Made by a program: the position numbers and the translations under genes. DNA of 64,000 nt from Bulleidia extructa W1219 (GTDB lineage: Bacteria; Bacillota_I; Bacilli_A; Erysipelotrichales; Erysipelotrichaceae), in contig NZ_ADFR01000002.1 in NCBI RefSeq assembly GCF_000177375.1, forward strand, positions 124,001 through 188,000, in the 5' to 3' direction. The notes under the pieces are model-generated. The model did not search any database. It worked only from the letters and a program-made list of their open reading frames with translations, and was not told the origin of the DNA. This document shows, piece after piece, positions 46,453 to 54,061 of the stretch. Each line of letters begins with the position of its first letter. Within the stretch, counting starts at the first letter, position 1.

Positions 46453-46471
46453 TATATTTCTCCTTATTTAT

Positions 46472-46885
46472 TCACTGCCAAATCCATCTAAGCTCATTAA
46501 CATCTTTTAAAATCATGGTTTTTCCATCATAATCGTTTTTTAATTCAACTTCCTTTTCCTTAACAGATATATGATTGTACCAATGTTCCAAACTTACATA
46601 TTTTCCTGTATGGATATTGATAAGCACACTTGTGATAGGATCCCAAGTGCCCTTCTTTACCGTTTCCGCCAACAAATAATAAGCATCTAAAAATATTAGA
46701 TTTCTCCCATATAGCCAAAATGGAAGTTCAATATCTAACAACGGCAATTTGGCAGAAAAAATATCATCTCCATGTGGCGGTACTGTCTCATAATAAAATT
46801 CTATCTCACTTCCATAATACGCAACCGTTGCCCCCTCATATCCTATGCTTAACGGCATTCCTTCTTGGGCTATATGAAATTCCAT
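46472..46885 (-). CDS. Hypothetical protein in the immunity-like array
   Basis: 137 residues, acidic and cytoplasmic by sequence (no signal or membrane segment). It reads MEFHIAQEGMPLSIGYEGAT, then a beta-rich body with LINIHTGKYVSLEHWYNHIS and ends DVNELRWIWQ. An AAGGAG site lies 9 bases before the ATG. No family recognised. Size, composition and setting between SUKH and ankyrin genes suggest an immunity-type protein, which is inference from position. Confidence 0.6.
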   Translation of the reverse strand: MEFHIAQEGMPLSIGYEGATVAYYGSEIEFYYETVPPHGDDIFSAKLPLLDIELPFWLYGRNLIFLDAYYLLAETVKKGTWDPITSVLINIHTGKYVSLEHWYNHISVKEKEVELKNDYDGKTMILKDVNELRWIWQ

Positions 46886-46922
46886 TGTATTTATCTCCTT
46901 ACCGTTTACTATAACAAGATTT

Positions 46923-47195
46923 TCATCGCACTTCTATATCAGCCAACCCATCTGAACTGGTATCATTCAGAACATTAACTTTGCCTAGTAAATTAAGGAA
47001 GATTTCTTTTTCATCAATTGATTGATTCACCTCTATTTCTTGCCACTTCTTTCCGACACTTTGTTTCATCACTTCATCAAATTTCTTGGCAAATTCTTCT
47101 TTTGAATCAATATGTTGATCAAAAATCCAATTTATATGTCTCAAATAGTTCAAATCATTCTTAAGTATTCTGGTCTTTCTGCACCATTGACACAC
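46923..47195 (-). CDS. Short unknown ORF overlapping the SUKH gene end
   Basis: The open frame spans 90 codons from a GTG at 47195. Only the part after the SUKH stop (from about residue 15, NDLNYLRHINWIFDQHIDSK) is likely to be protein; it continues EEFAKKFDEVMKQSVGKKWQ to a stop at 46923. No good ribosome site precedes the GTG; an internal TTG start is possible. It may be a coupled small gene, or a continuation of the SUKH protein lost to a frameshift. No family recognised. Confidence 0.4.
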   Translation of the reverse strand: MCQWCRKTRILKNDLNYLRHINWIFDQHIDSKEEFAKKFDEVMKQSVGKKWQEIEVNQSIDEKEIFLNLLGKVNVLNDTSSDGLADIEVR

Positions 47196-47527
47196 TCACC
47201 ATAGTACTGACTTGCATATTGAACAAACTCATATACATTTGAAGCTATACGTTTCATTTCAAAAGAACCCAAAGCCCCCAAATCATTCATATAAATGGTG
47301 TCATCAGAATCTTTTTTTATAAAGAAAGCCAAATCGCCATCTTGCCCAATTAGGAAAAAATCCGGCGCAAATTCTTCTATCTGATAGGTAGAGTTTCTTT
47401 CCGCCAAATCTTCCTTTGAATATAAAATAATACCGGTATTTTTTACTAAAAACTCTCTTGCCTCTTCCATTTCCGACAAAAACTTTGTGTATAAATTTGA
47501 AAACGCAAAATCGATTTGATGATTCAT
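47150..47527 (-). CDS. SMI1/KNR4 (SUKH) family protein, probable immunity protein
   Basis: 125 residues from the ATG at 47527, six bases after AGGAG. LYSKEDLAERNSTYQIEEFA, PDFFLIGQDGDLAFFIKKDS and DDTIYMNDLGALGSFEMKRI match the SUKH fold: start of the strand-rich domain, the IGxDG turn and the LGAL block. Such proteins usually neutralise CDI, T6SS or T7SS nuclease toxins. It is first in the unit and is followed by an unknown ORF, an unknown protein and two ankyrin proteins. No toxin is nearby. Confidence 0.75.
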   Translation of the reverse strand: MNHQIDFAFSNLYTKFLSEMEEAREFLVKNTGIILYSKEDLAERNSTYQIEEFAPDFFLIGQDGDLAFFIKKDSDDTIYMNDLGALGSFEMKRIASNVYEFVQYASQYYGECVNGAERPEYLRMI

Positions 47528-47533
47528 ATCCAT

Positions 47534-47942
47534 CTCCTAATATATTTCATTTGCCTTAAAATTCTTCACTTAAATTTGAAATAAAATATTTAAAGCGACC
47601 TTTTCTAATGTAATTCTACTTATATTTTTTTCTTGTTTGAATACCGACAACCGATATAATAAAACCTTTATAACAAAACTTTAGCATTATTTTAGTTTTG
47701 AAATCACCTCTCTGTATCCAATATCAGATACATATTTTCATCATTAATCACACTACATTTCTAAGTTTTATACTGACTGTATAAACAACCTCTTTCTACA
47801 CGCTATCACATATAATCGATCCTGCACTACAATCATCTGATGATAAGCCAATATCCTATAACCGTTTTTTACCTTTTCTATTACCTCTACACTTTTTTCA
47901 ATTTCGGTCATTTTCCAACATTGGAAAACTTATTTAATTCCC
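47534..47942. other. Gap upstream of the immunity-like array, no gene seen
   Basis: About 409 AT-rich bases between the array's first gene and the HAD gene. No frame of interest is conserved. A small perfect inverted repeat, TTTTCCAA/TTGGAAAA (about 47914-47931), lies just after the HAD gene stop and may act in its 3' end. I see no clear promoter of consensus quality, though AT-rich -10-like boxes are frequent. Confidence 0.5.
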
Positions 47943-48620
47943 TTACTTTCCTTTCTCTCTTATCTCCCATAAATACTTTTCTAATTCTGTATAATCAGAA
48001 ACTTGAGCAATGTCCAAACTGGTGATCCCTCTTCTTTCATAACAAAACCAGATTGGAACCAATCCAGCCCTAATAGCACCCACAATATCTGTCGAAAAAG
48101 TATCCCCTACAAACACCACCTCTTCCGGCTTTAGTCCCATTTCCTTTACAGCTGCTAGATAGATTCTTGAATCCGGCTTAGCACAACCAAACGATTGTGA
48201 TACGAATAAAGGATAAAAATTATTTTCCATACCTAAGGCTTTTATTTTAGTCATTTGGCTTTCTGTAGGACCGTTAGTAATCAAACCAATTTGATAATTT
48301 TCCTTCAATCTTTCTAGCACTTCTTTGACTCCGGGCATTGAATGTTGATGTTCATGGAAATGTTGATACCACAGAACATACATATCTTCTATATTCAAAT
48401 TAGGATAATACTTGGCTTTTAACTTCTCTAATACAAAACGTTTATTAATGGTTCCATATTGATCCCATAACAAGCAACGTTGCAAAATTTCCTCTTTCCG
48501 AAGTAAGTTTTCTTTTAGGTTTGGATCAATTTGTTCCAAAAACCAATGATACATCTCAAAAGCCGCCTGATAACGATAGCTAATCGTCCCATCAAAGTCG
48601 AATAAGATTCCTTTAATCAT
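47943..48620 (-). CDS. HAD-superfamily hydrolase (phosphatase type)
   Basis: 225 residues from the ATG at 48620 with AGAGAG before it. Motif I is FDFDGTISY with the nucleophile Asp, motif II is LITNGPTESQ, and the C-terminal motif is GCAKPDSRIY with VFVGDTFSTDIVGA. The helical cap places it in the YjjG/phosphoglycolate-phosphatase-like group; nucleotides or small sugar phosphates are likely substrates. It diverges from the gatZ-like gene across 94 bases. Confidence 0.88.
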   Translation of the reverse strand: MIKGILFDFDGTISYRYQAAFEMYHWFLEQIDPNLKENLLRKEEILQRCLLWDQYGTINKRFVLEKLKAKYYPNLNIEDMYVLWYQHFHEHQHSMPGVKEVLERLKENYQIGLITNGPTESQMTKIKALGMENNFYPLFVSQSFGCAKPDSRIYLAAVKEMGLKPEEVVFVGDTFSTDIVGAIRAGLVPIWFCYERRGITSLDIAQVSDYTELEKYLWEIREKGK

Positions 48621-48681
48621 AAATTCTCTCTTTCTAATACCGAAAATCACAAATAGTCTAACACGAAAGGTAAATCAACCT

Positions 48682-48690
48682 TGCTATAAT
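48682..48690 (+). promoter_or_regulatory. Extended -10 promoter for the gatZ/kbaZ gene
   Basis: TGCTATAAT (TG, one base, perfect TATAAT) 24 bases before the ATG, which has AAAGGAG. No clear -35 at the standard spacing. Confidence 0.6.
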
Positions 48691-48714
48691 GAAATTATAA
48701 AAGGAGAAAATACA

Positions 48715-50022
48715 ATGAAAAAACACCCTTTAATTCATTTGATTGATTTACAAAAGGCTGGAAAAGCAGTTGGTATTTATTCCGCTTGTACCGCTAATCC
48801 CTTAGTAATCCGTGCCTGCTTACAAAAGGCTAAGGATACTCATTCTATTTTATTGGTTGAGGCAACAGCGAATCAAGTGGATCAATATGGAGGTTATACC
48901 GGTATGAAACCGGCTGACTTTATCCAGTTTGTTCAAAAACTTGCTAAAGAGGAGGATTTTGATACTAATCGCCTTATCTTTGGTGGCGACCATTTAGGCC
49001 CATTAACTTTTGCTCATTACGAAGCCGAAAAAGCCATGCAAGAGTCAGAGGAATTAATTCGACAGTATGTTTTAGCTGGTTTTACCAAGATCCATATTGA
49101 CACCAGTATGAAAGTGGCTAGTGACCCCGAAGATATTCGTTTAAGCGATGAAATCATTGCTAACCGTGGATCCCGTTTAGCTCGGATTGCAGAAGCGGCT
49201 TATCAAGAAAGATTGAAAGACTTTCCGGATTCCATTCACCCTGTTTATGTGGTCGGTTCGGAAGTTCCAATTCCAGGCGGATCCCAAGAAGCAGTGGATA
49301 CCGGTATCCAAGTCACAAAAGTAGCAGACTTCAAGAACACTGTAGACACTTTTAAAAAAGCGTTTCCACAAGAAAGTTGGCCTTATGTCATTGCGGTTGT
49401 TGTTCAACCTGGTGTAGAAGAAAAAGATGCGGGTTGCACAGACTATGACCGCTCTAAAGCAGTTGATCTAATGGCTAGTATCCAAAATTATTCCAATCTT
49501 GTCTTCGAAGGGCATAGCACCGACTATCAAACCAAATATCATTTACGGGAATTAGTAGAAGATGGTGTCGGCATTTTAAAAGTAGGGCCCGGTTTGACCT
49601 ATGCAGCCAGAGAAGCCCTATTTGCTTTAGCTTATGCTGAAAAAGAGGTTTATCGATCTCAGCCTGATCGACAAAGTCATTTTATGGAAATCTTAGAAGA
49701 AGAAATGTTAAAAGATCCAAAATACTTTGTAAAACACTATCACGGTACGAAAGAGGAAATTGCTTATAAACGCAAATTTAGTTTCTCTGATCGTTCTCGT
49801 TATTATTTACCACAAGAGCCGGTTCAAAAAGCCATTTCAATTTTATTGAATAATTTTAAAGAGGGGGTTCCTTATGGTGTATTGAGTCAATTCTTGCCAA
49901 GAGAATACACAGCCGTCCGTTGTGGGCAATTAAAAAACGATCCAATGGCCATCATTAAGGCTCATGTAGGTTATACCATTGATGAATATCTATACGCTTC
50001 TCATCAAGAAGAGTTAGGATAA
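48715..50022 (+). CDS. D-tagatose-1,6-bisphosphate aldolase subunit, GatZ/KbaZ family
   Basis: 435 residues, family length. The protein matches the non-catalytic GatZ/KbaZ subunit that stabilises the class II aldolase GatY/KbaY: GIYSACTANPLVIRACLQKA, EATANQVDQYGGYTGMKPAD, LIFGGDHLGPLTF, KIHIDTSMKVA and VFEGHSTDYQTKYHLRELVE. No gatY/kbaY or galactitol PTS genes are in the window, so it is an orphan here. Plus strand, with its own promoter and terminator. Which tagatose or other pathway it serves is unclear. Confidence 0.9.
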   Translation: MKKHPLIHLIDLQKAGKAVGIYSACTANPLVIRACLQKAKDTHSILLVEATANQVDQYGGYTGMKPADFIQFVQKLAKEEDFDTNRLIFGGDHLGPLTFAHYEAEKAMQESEELIRQYVLAGFTKIHIDTSMKVASDPEDIRLSDEIIANRGSRLARIAEAAYQERLKDFPDSIHPVYVVGSEVPIPGGSQEAVDTGIQVTKVADFKNTVDTFKKAFPQESWPYVIAVVVQPGVEEKDAGCTDYDRSKAVDLMASIQNYSNLVFEGHSTDYQTKYHLRELVEDGVGILKVGPGLTYAAREALFALAYAEKEVYRSQPDRQSHFMEILEEEMLKDPKYFVKHYHGTKEEIAYKRKFSFSDRSRYYLPQEPVQKAISILLNNFKEGVPYGVLSQFLPREYTAVRCGQLKNDPMAIIKAHVGYTIDEYLYASHQEELG

Positions 50023-50043
50023 ATCGTCCTCATCTATAAAAGT

Positions 50044-50075
50044 AAAAGGGGTTCACTTCAAAGAAACCCCTTTTT
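50044..50075. terminator. Bidirectional terminator
   Basis: Stem AAAAGGGGTT/AACCCCTTTT (50044-50053 and 50065-50074), 11-base loop, T run beyond. It ends the gatZ-like gene and the convergent minus-strand gene at 50074. Confidence 0.85.
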
Positions 50076-50784
50076 AACTTAATTCTGTCACTAATTTTTC
50101 TAATTCTAACCAATCCTTCTGATCCATCATTTCTTTGATTCGAGTAGCATAGGTTGTTTCTTTAAGCCGCTCATAACCACTTGTTAAACATTGAAAAGCC
50201 ACATCTTTTTCTTTACGATAATAATTCGCCAGTGCTGCTTTCAAGAAAAAAACTCCCGCTGTTAATCCATCTCGTTTACTCTTGGCTACCTTTTCCAAAT
50301 CTTTTGCATAGTGACCGCTTCGTTCAAAGATCAGTGACTTCGTCATTTTCAATTCATCCAACAATGGTTGATATTGGCTCTTCTGTTTAGAAGTTAGATA
50401 TTTAAAATTATCTTCTGCGATCTCTATATAATGATACGCTTCTTTTTGCTTGTGATGGCGCACACAATAAGAAAATTCCTTAACTGTCACAATCAGCCTT
50501 TCTACCGAACGCAATCGAAATCCATCAACAAGCGGTAAGATTTCTTGAATCTTTTGTTCATCATCTTCTAATAAAACAGCATCTAATCTCATCAATGTGC
50601 GTAATTTCTTCGTAAAGAAAAATTTACTGGATGGTGATTCTAACTCTTTGTAATATCCCTCAAAATCTCTGCTTTGGTACAACAAAATGGATAATAAAGC
50701 GGCTTGTCTCTGCGAGAAAAATAGATACGATAAATAAAAAATAATCGCTAAAATAATAAAAATAATTAATAATTTCCAATCCAT
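50074..50784 (-). CDS. Anchored protein with TPR-like helical domain
   Basis: 236 residues. A single N-terminal membrane helix (WKLLIIFIILAIIFYLSYLF) is followed by a helical cytoplasmic region with TPR-like pairs (EAYHYIEIAEDNFKYLT, AGVFFLKAALANYYRKEKDV). No conserved catalytic motif was recognised. The ribosome site is AAAGGA. It is divergent from a small membrane protein gene. Function unknown; a scaffold role would fit. Confidence 0.65.
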   Translation of the reverse strand: MDWKLLIIFIILAIIFYLSYLFFSQRQAALLSILLYQSRDFEGYYKELESPSSKFFFTKKLRTLMRLDAVLLEDDEQKIQEILPLVDGFRLRSVERLIVTVKEFSYCVRHHKQKEAYHYIEIAEDNFKYLTSKQKSQYQPLLDELKMTKSLIFERSGHYAKDLEKVAKSKRDGLTAGVFFLKAALANYYRKEKDVAFQCLTSGYERLKETTYATRIKEMMDQKDWLELEKLVTELS

Positions 50785-50871
50785 ACATGAATCCTTTCTA
50801 TTTCATTATATTGATTCGCCTCTTTTTTGTCATACCTTTTTGAAGTATCCTTATATAGAAGGAGTACTTTT

Positions 50872-51057
50872 ATGAACCAATTCGTCATTCCGGTTCTTTT
50901 ATTGATCCTATTATTAGTTTCCTTTTTATTTTCCAAATGGAAACAAAGGAAAAACATTCAAGATAAACAAAAAGAATATCATGTTGAACTCAGTGATGTG
51001 ATTCAAAAGGAGTATTTTGATGAATATGAAAAGGAAAAAAAGAGCCATGAAAATTGA
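50872..51057 (+). CDS. Small single-pass membrane protein
   Basis: 61 residues from the ATG at 50872, which has AGAAGGAG; upstream codons of the open frame lie in the divergent region. One membrane helix (IPVPVLLLILLLVSFLF-like, actual VIPVLLLILLLVSFLF) near residues 5-21 is followed by a charged tail (KWKQRKNIQDKQKEYHVELS to KKSHEN). No family recognised. A decayed IS3-type element begins directly after its stop. Confidence 0.6.
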   Translation: MNQFVIPVLLLILLLVSFLFSKWKQRKNIQDKQKEYHVELSDVIQKEYFDEYEKEKKSHEN

Positions 51058-51104
51058 AGTGAATCCCAAAAATTGGACAATAACTAAGGATATTCACTTT
51101 TATT

Positions 51105-51436
51105 ATGAAACTTACATTTGAAGACAAAGTTAAAATTTATAAGGAACGAAAACGTGGATTCACATTTTCGCAACTCCAACAAAGATGGAAAATCACTAAA
51201 ATAATATTCAATACCTCATTAGATTGACCGATAGACACGGAATTGATATCTTACATCATGTCTATCATGAATACTCTATTCCATTTAAGAAATAGGCTGT
51301 CCATAGAGTAGTGATGTACAATGAGTCAGTTTATAGTGTAGCGATAGATTTAGAATTATCTACCAATAGAGTTATATGTTCTTCAAAATCAGTGGATAAA
51401 GTGCTTAAAAAGATCAACTATCTTCTCCTTGGTTAA
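51105..51436 (+). mobile_element. Decayed IS3-family transposase OrfA remnant
   Basis: From the ATG at 51105 the frame reads MKLTFEDKVKIYKERKRGFT FSQLQQRWKIT, typical of the IS3/IS150 OrfA helix-turn-helix, then loses frame. The continuation NIQYLIRLTDRHGIDILHHV, then a stop, and AVHRVVMYNESVYSVAIDLE match the second half. A frameshift and a stop make it dead. Bases about 51060-51100 (AATCCCAAAAATTGGACA) resemble an IS3-type left end. No right end or OrfB was found. Confidence 0.7.
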
Positions 51437-51783
51437 AAATAATATCTAATTTTTAGCTTTTCTATCTATCTTCATAAAAAGCCAAGCACGTTTTCATGCT
51501 TAAGACTCATAGATTCTTACTTATATAAACATTAAAAACACCGATACATAATATCACCATATTCACAATAGATTCCCTCATGTGAAGAATCTTTTACGCT
51601 TAATTTCTTAGATATCCTATTGGAACAATGTATCTTCTATCCTCATGAACGATGGTGAAGGCATTTTCATTGTATCCATTTTCTTTAGCAACGTTTAAGG
51701 CTCAATGCTCCTCTTTAATCAATTTCTGCCCACCCTTGTATCAAGTATTGAATACGTATTTTTTCAAATTTCCAATCCTTTTT
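51437..51783. other. Degenerate region, no intact gene
   Basis: About 347 bases between the IS3 remnant and the ORF6N gene. One short minus-strand stretch (about 51610-51710) reads ALNVAKENGYNENAFTIVHE then DRRYIVPIGYLRN, the look of a decayed protein fragment, but I do not recognise it. No promoter or terminator of quality was seen. Confidence 0.4.
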
Positions 51784-52818
51784 TTATTTCTGTTTTAACT
51801 TTAAAATCTGATTTTTCAAGAGATTATTGATAAGGTCTGTATAAATCATTTGATCAACCACTTCTGTTATACTTGTGATTCTTTGCCCTGCATCTTTGGA
51901 AGATGCTCCACAATGATAGATTCTCTGATGTTCAGTATTCCAGTCGATAATAATGTACCTGTCATGAAACTCTCCACCGGATTTTTGGAATGTTATCTTT
52001 CTAAACGGATATTCTTGGCAAAAATCCTGATACTCAAGGATATGGAGCCCTTTGCCGATGTTATCGCTGAATATAATGACCTCTACTGATGAAGGGACAT
52101 CTTTTAATAAAACCAAAGTTTTCACTCCGATGTAGTTATCAACAATATAAATACTCTTTTTCGCTATGCTGTAAATGTCCTTATAAGCAAGATTTGCTTC
52201 GATCGGCTGTCCGTTCAAAAGCAAAAATCCATATTTAAGCTGTGGATTGCTAAGGTCAAGAATCAGGTCAGACAGTTCGGATTTATGCACCACATTATTT
52301 AAGGTATCCACCACCTCTGCCACCTGATCTTCCACATTCATTAAATCTCGTCTTAAATTCTGCATTTCCACGACATTATTCGCAATCTGAATCGAAAGCT
52401 GTAAAAACTCTCTTTTCCCAATCAAACCTTGATTTTCTACGATATAGTCTTTCATTTGCTTGAAAGTGCGTATTAAGGCTCTACTTTGCCTTACTGCAAG
52501 ATCACCTTTTAATACTGTCATCAGCATATAAATTCCCTGTTCAGTAAAGGCATAAGGAAGGTATCTTGTACCGCCCCAACTTGAGGTGAAAATTTTGCAC
52601 CTCAAGTTATCCATTTCTTCTTCGGTGATCCTAAGCATAAAATCTTCGCCTTCAAACTTCTCGATATTGTTCTTGACCTGCCGATTGAAATTTTTAGTTT
52701 CATACCCATAAATCTCTGCCAGCTCAAAATCAAGCATTACTTTCTGTCCCCTAATAATATAAATCTTTTTTACAAGGGATTCTTGATTTACAAGCATCCT
52801 CTCATCTTTTTTATCCAT
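51784..52818 (-). CDS. ORF6N-domain protein with phospholipase-D-like C-terminus
   Basis: 344 residues from the ATG at 52818 with GGGAG upstream; 29 earlier codons have no better site. Residues about 12-105 form an ORF6N domain (IYIIRGQKVMLDFELAEIYG, GGTRYLPYAFTEQGIYMLMT), common in phage and mobile-element regulators. Residues about 195-325 look like a phospholipase-D-type domain with a single HKD-like motif, H285-D-R-Y-x3-D292, then GASSKDAG; the motif Lys is Arg. It may bind or cut nucleic acid. Transposase relics flank it on both sides, so it is probably mobile DNA cargo. Confidence 0.75.
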   Translation of the reverse strand: MDKKDERMLVNQESLVKKIYIIRGQKVMLDFELAEIYGYETKNFNRQVKNNIEKFEGEDFMLRITEEEMDNLRCKIFTSSWGGTRYLPYAFTEQGIYMLMTVLKGDLAVRQSRALIRTFKQMKDYIVENQGLIGKREFLQLSIQIANNVVEMQNLRRDLMNVEDQVAEVVDTLNNVVHKSELSDLILDLSNPQLKYGFLLLNGQPIEANLAYKDIYSIAKKSIYIVDNYIGVKTLVLLKDVPSSVEVIIFSDNIGKGLHILEYQDFCQEYPFRKITFQKSGGEFHDRYIIIDWNTEHQRIYHCGASSKDAGQRITSITEVVDQMIYTDLINNLLKNQILKLKQK

Positions 52819-53231
52819 TTTTTCCACTCCCTTCCTCAAATCCCCAAATGATTTCAACCGTATTCTTGTCATAAACAAGGTATCCAGATTGTCATTGACC
52901 GTCACAACTCTTACCCTAAGAAAGGGAAAATCTTTTCAATGAAATTGCCATGTTTGGTATAGTTTCTTCCAAACCTTGATAGGTCTTTTACAACAAAACA
53001 ATTTACTTTCCCCCATTCGTACTTCTTCCATCAAGTTTTCAAATTCGGTTATTCAAAATTGATTTCTGAATATCCGTCATCCATATATTCACCTGTAAGC
53101 TCCATCTCCTCATTTTTATCAACGTTCACTTTAAATTAATTCTGGTATGAAGATATATATATAAGCAGAAATAAGTGGTAGAAACTTTGTATCGTCAAAT
53201 TAAGTGTTCTCACAAGAAAGCAGATTGTATC
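52819..53231. other. Gap upstream of the ORF6N gene, no gene seen
   Basis: About 413 bases between the ORF6N start and the IS30 remnant, AT-rich, with no long frame of interest. No consensus promoter was identified with confidence for the ORF6N gene. Confidence 0.4.
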
Positions 53232-53540
53232 ATGAAAAAATTTGAAAACTTAAACTTCGAACATCGCAAGATGATTAATTATCAACTCAATACCCATAAA
53301 GCCAAGGCTATTTTTATTATCAATCTCATTGGCTGAAATCGATGGATAAGTAAAGAGTTTTCTCGAAATATAATCAACTCTATTTGCAAGAAAACTCTTA
53401 GATTTCCTTATGTTTGTACTAGCTGTTCACTCAAAGCTTATTGTCCCAAAAGACAATATCGATATGAAGCTCGCTATGTACAATAAAAAGCCGACTATAA
53501 TCCAGTCTCAACCAGAAAAAGAATCAACTTTTTAATTTAG
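53232..53540 (+). mobile_element. Decayed IS30-family transposase N-terminal remnant
   Basis: From the ATG at 53232 one frame runs the whole length: MKKFENLNFEHRKMINYQLN, THKAKAIFIINLIG, TGA, NRWISKEFSRNIINSICKKT, LRFPYVCTSCSLKAYCPKRQ, YRYEARYVQ, TAA, KADYNPVSTRKRINF, TAG. LNFEHR, the ISKEF recognition helix and the FPYVCTSC..-YCPKRQYRYEA zinc-like block match IS30-type N-termini. Two internal stops and loss of the DDE domain make it dead. No inverted repeats were found. Confidence 0.65.
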
Positions 53541-53983
53541 CAATAATACTTTAATACTTGTATTTGCATTAGTTATTTTTGAAATAGTTCTATTTTCAAT
53601 GCTTTTCTTCTTATCACTCCAAACTGTTCAACATCTTTTGAACGAACAAAAACCACAGATTCTGTCAATATGAACTAGTCTTCTTCACCTCTTAAATCCA
53701 ATTCATACAAAATTTCATCCACAGAACAATCTCTGTATTTCTTCACATTTCATCTCACGATTCAAAGTATCATTTTTCGGCGTTTTAAAGAGATGATTTA
53801 TAGTTTTTATTATTGACCAAAAAAATAATGGGATTTCACTTTGTAAAAACATCTATCAAATACTTAAATACTCTATCTTTACATAGCGTAGCCGTACGCC
53901 AATGCTACTATTTTATTTCAAAAGCTTCTTACATTTTTATATGATCGTTAAAACACTACAAATAATAACCATTTGACTTCAAT
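53541..53983. other. Degenerate region with short relic frames
   Basis: About 443 bases. On the minus strand near 53686-53745 a frame reads VKKYRDCSVDEILYELDLRG EED to a stop, and a second piece reads FILTESVVFVRSKDVEQFGV IRRKALKIELFQK. They look like pieces of a decayed gene, but the family is not recognised. Confidence 0.4.
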
Positions 53984-54022
53984 TTAAAAACCCCTCATTC
54001 CGGTTTCGTCCGGAATAAGGGG
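53984..54022 (-). terminator. Strong terminator of the surface-protein gene
   Basis: A 13-bp stem (CCCCUUAUUCCGG with CCGGAAUGAGGGG in the RNA, one U-G wobble; 54010-54022 and 53991-54003) with a 6-base loop and TTTTT. Stop-to-hairpin distance is about 40 bases. Confidence 0.9.
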
Positions 54023-54061
54023 CATCTCAACACCTGATTTTCAGTGTGTCATTTATCCTGA

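Noticed and set aside
51105-51436. Programmed frameshift between IS3 OrfA parts
   Set aside because: The continuation frame has its own internal stop and no OrfB follows, so decay explains it better than programmed frameshifting.
53334-53336. TGA read as tryptophan in the IS30 remnant
   Set aside because: The remnant also has a TAA stop and lacks its catalytic domain. Clear genes in the window use TGG for Trp and TGA as stop (for example the phosphohexomutase gene).
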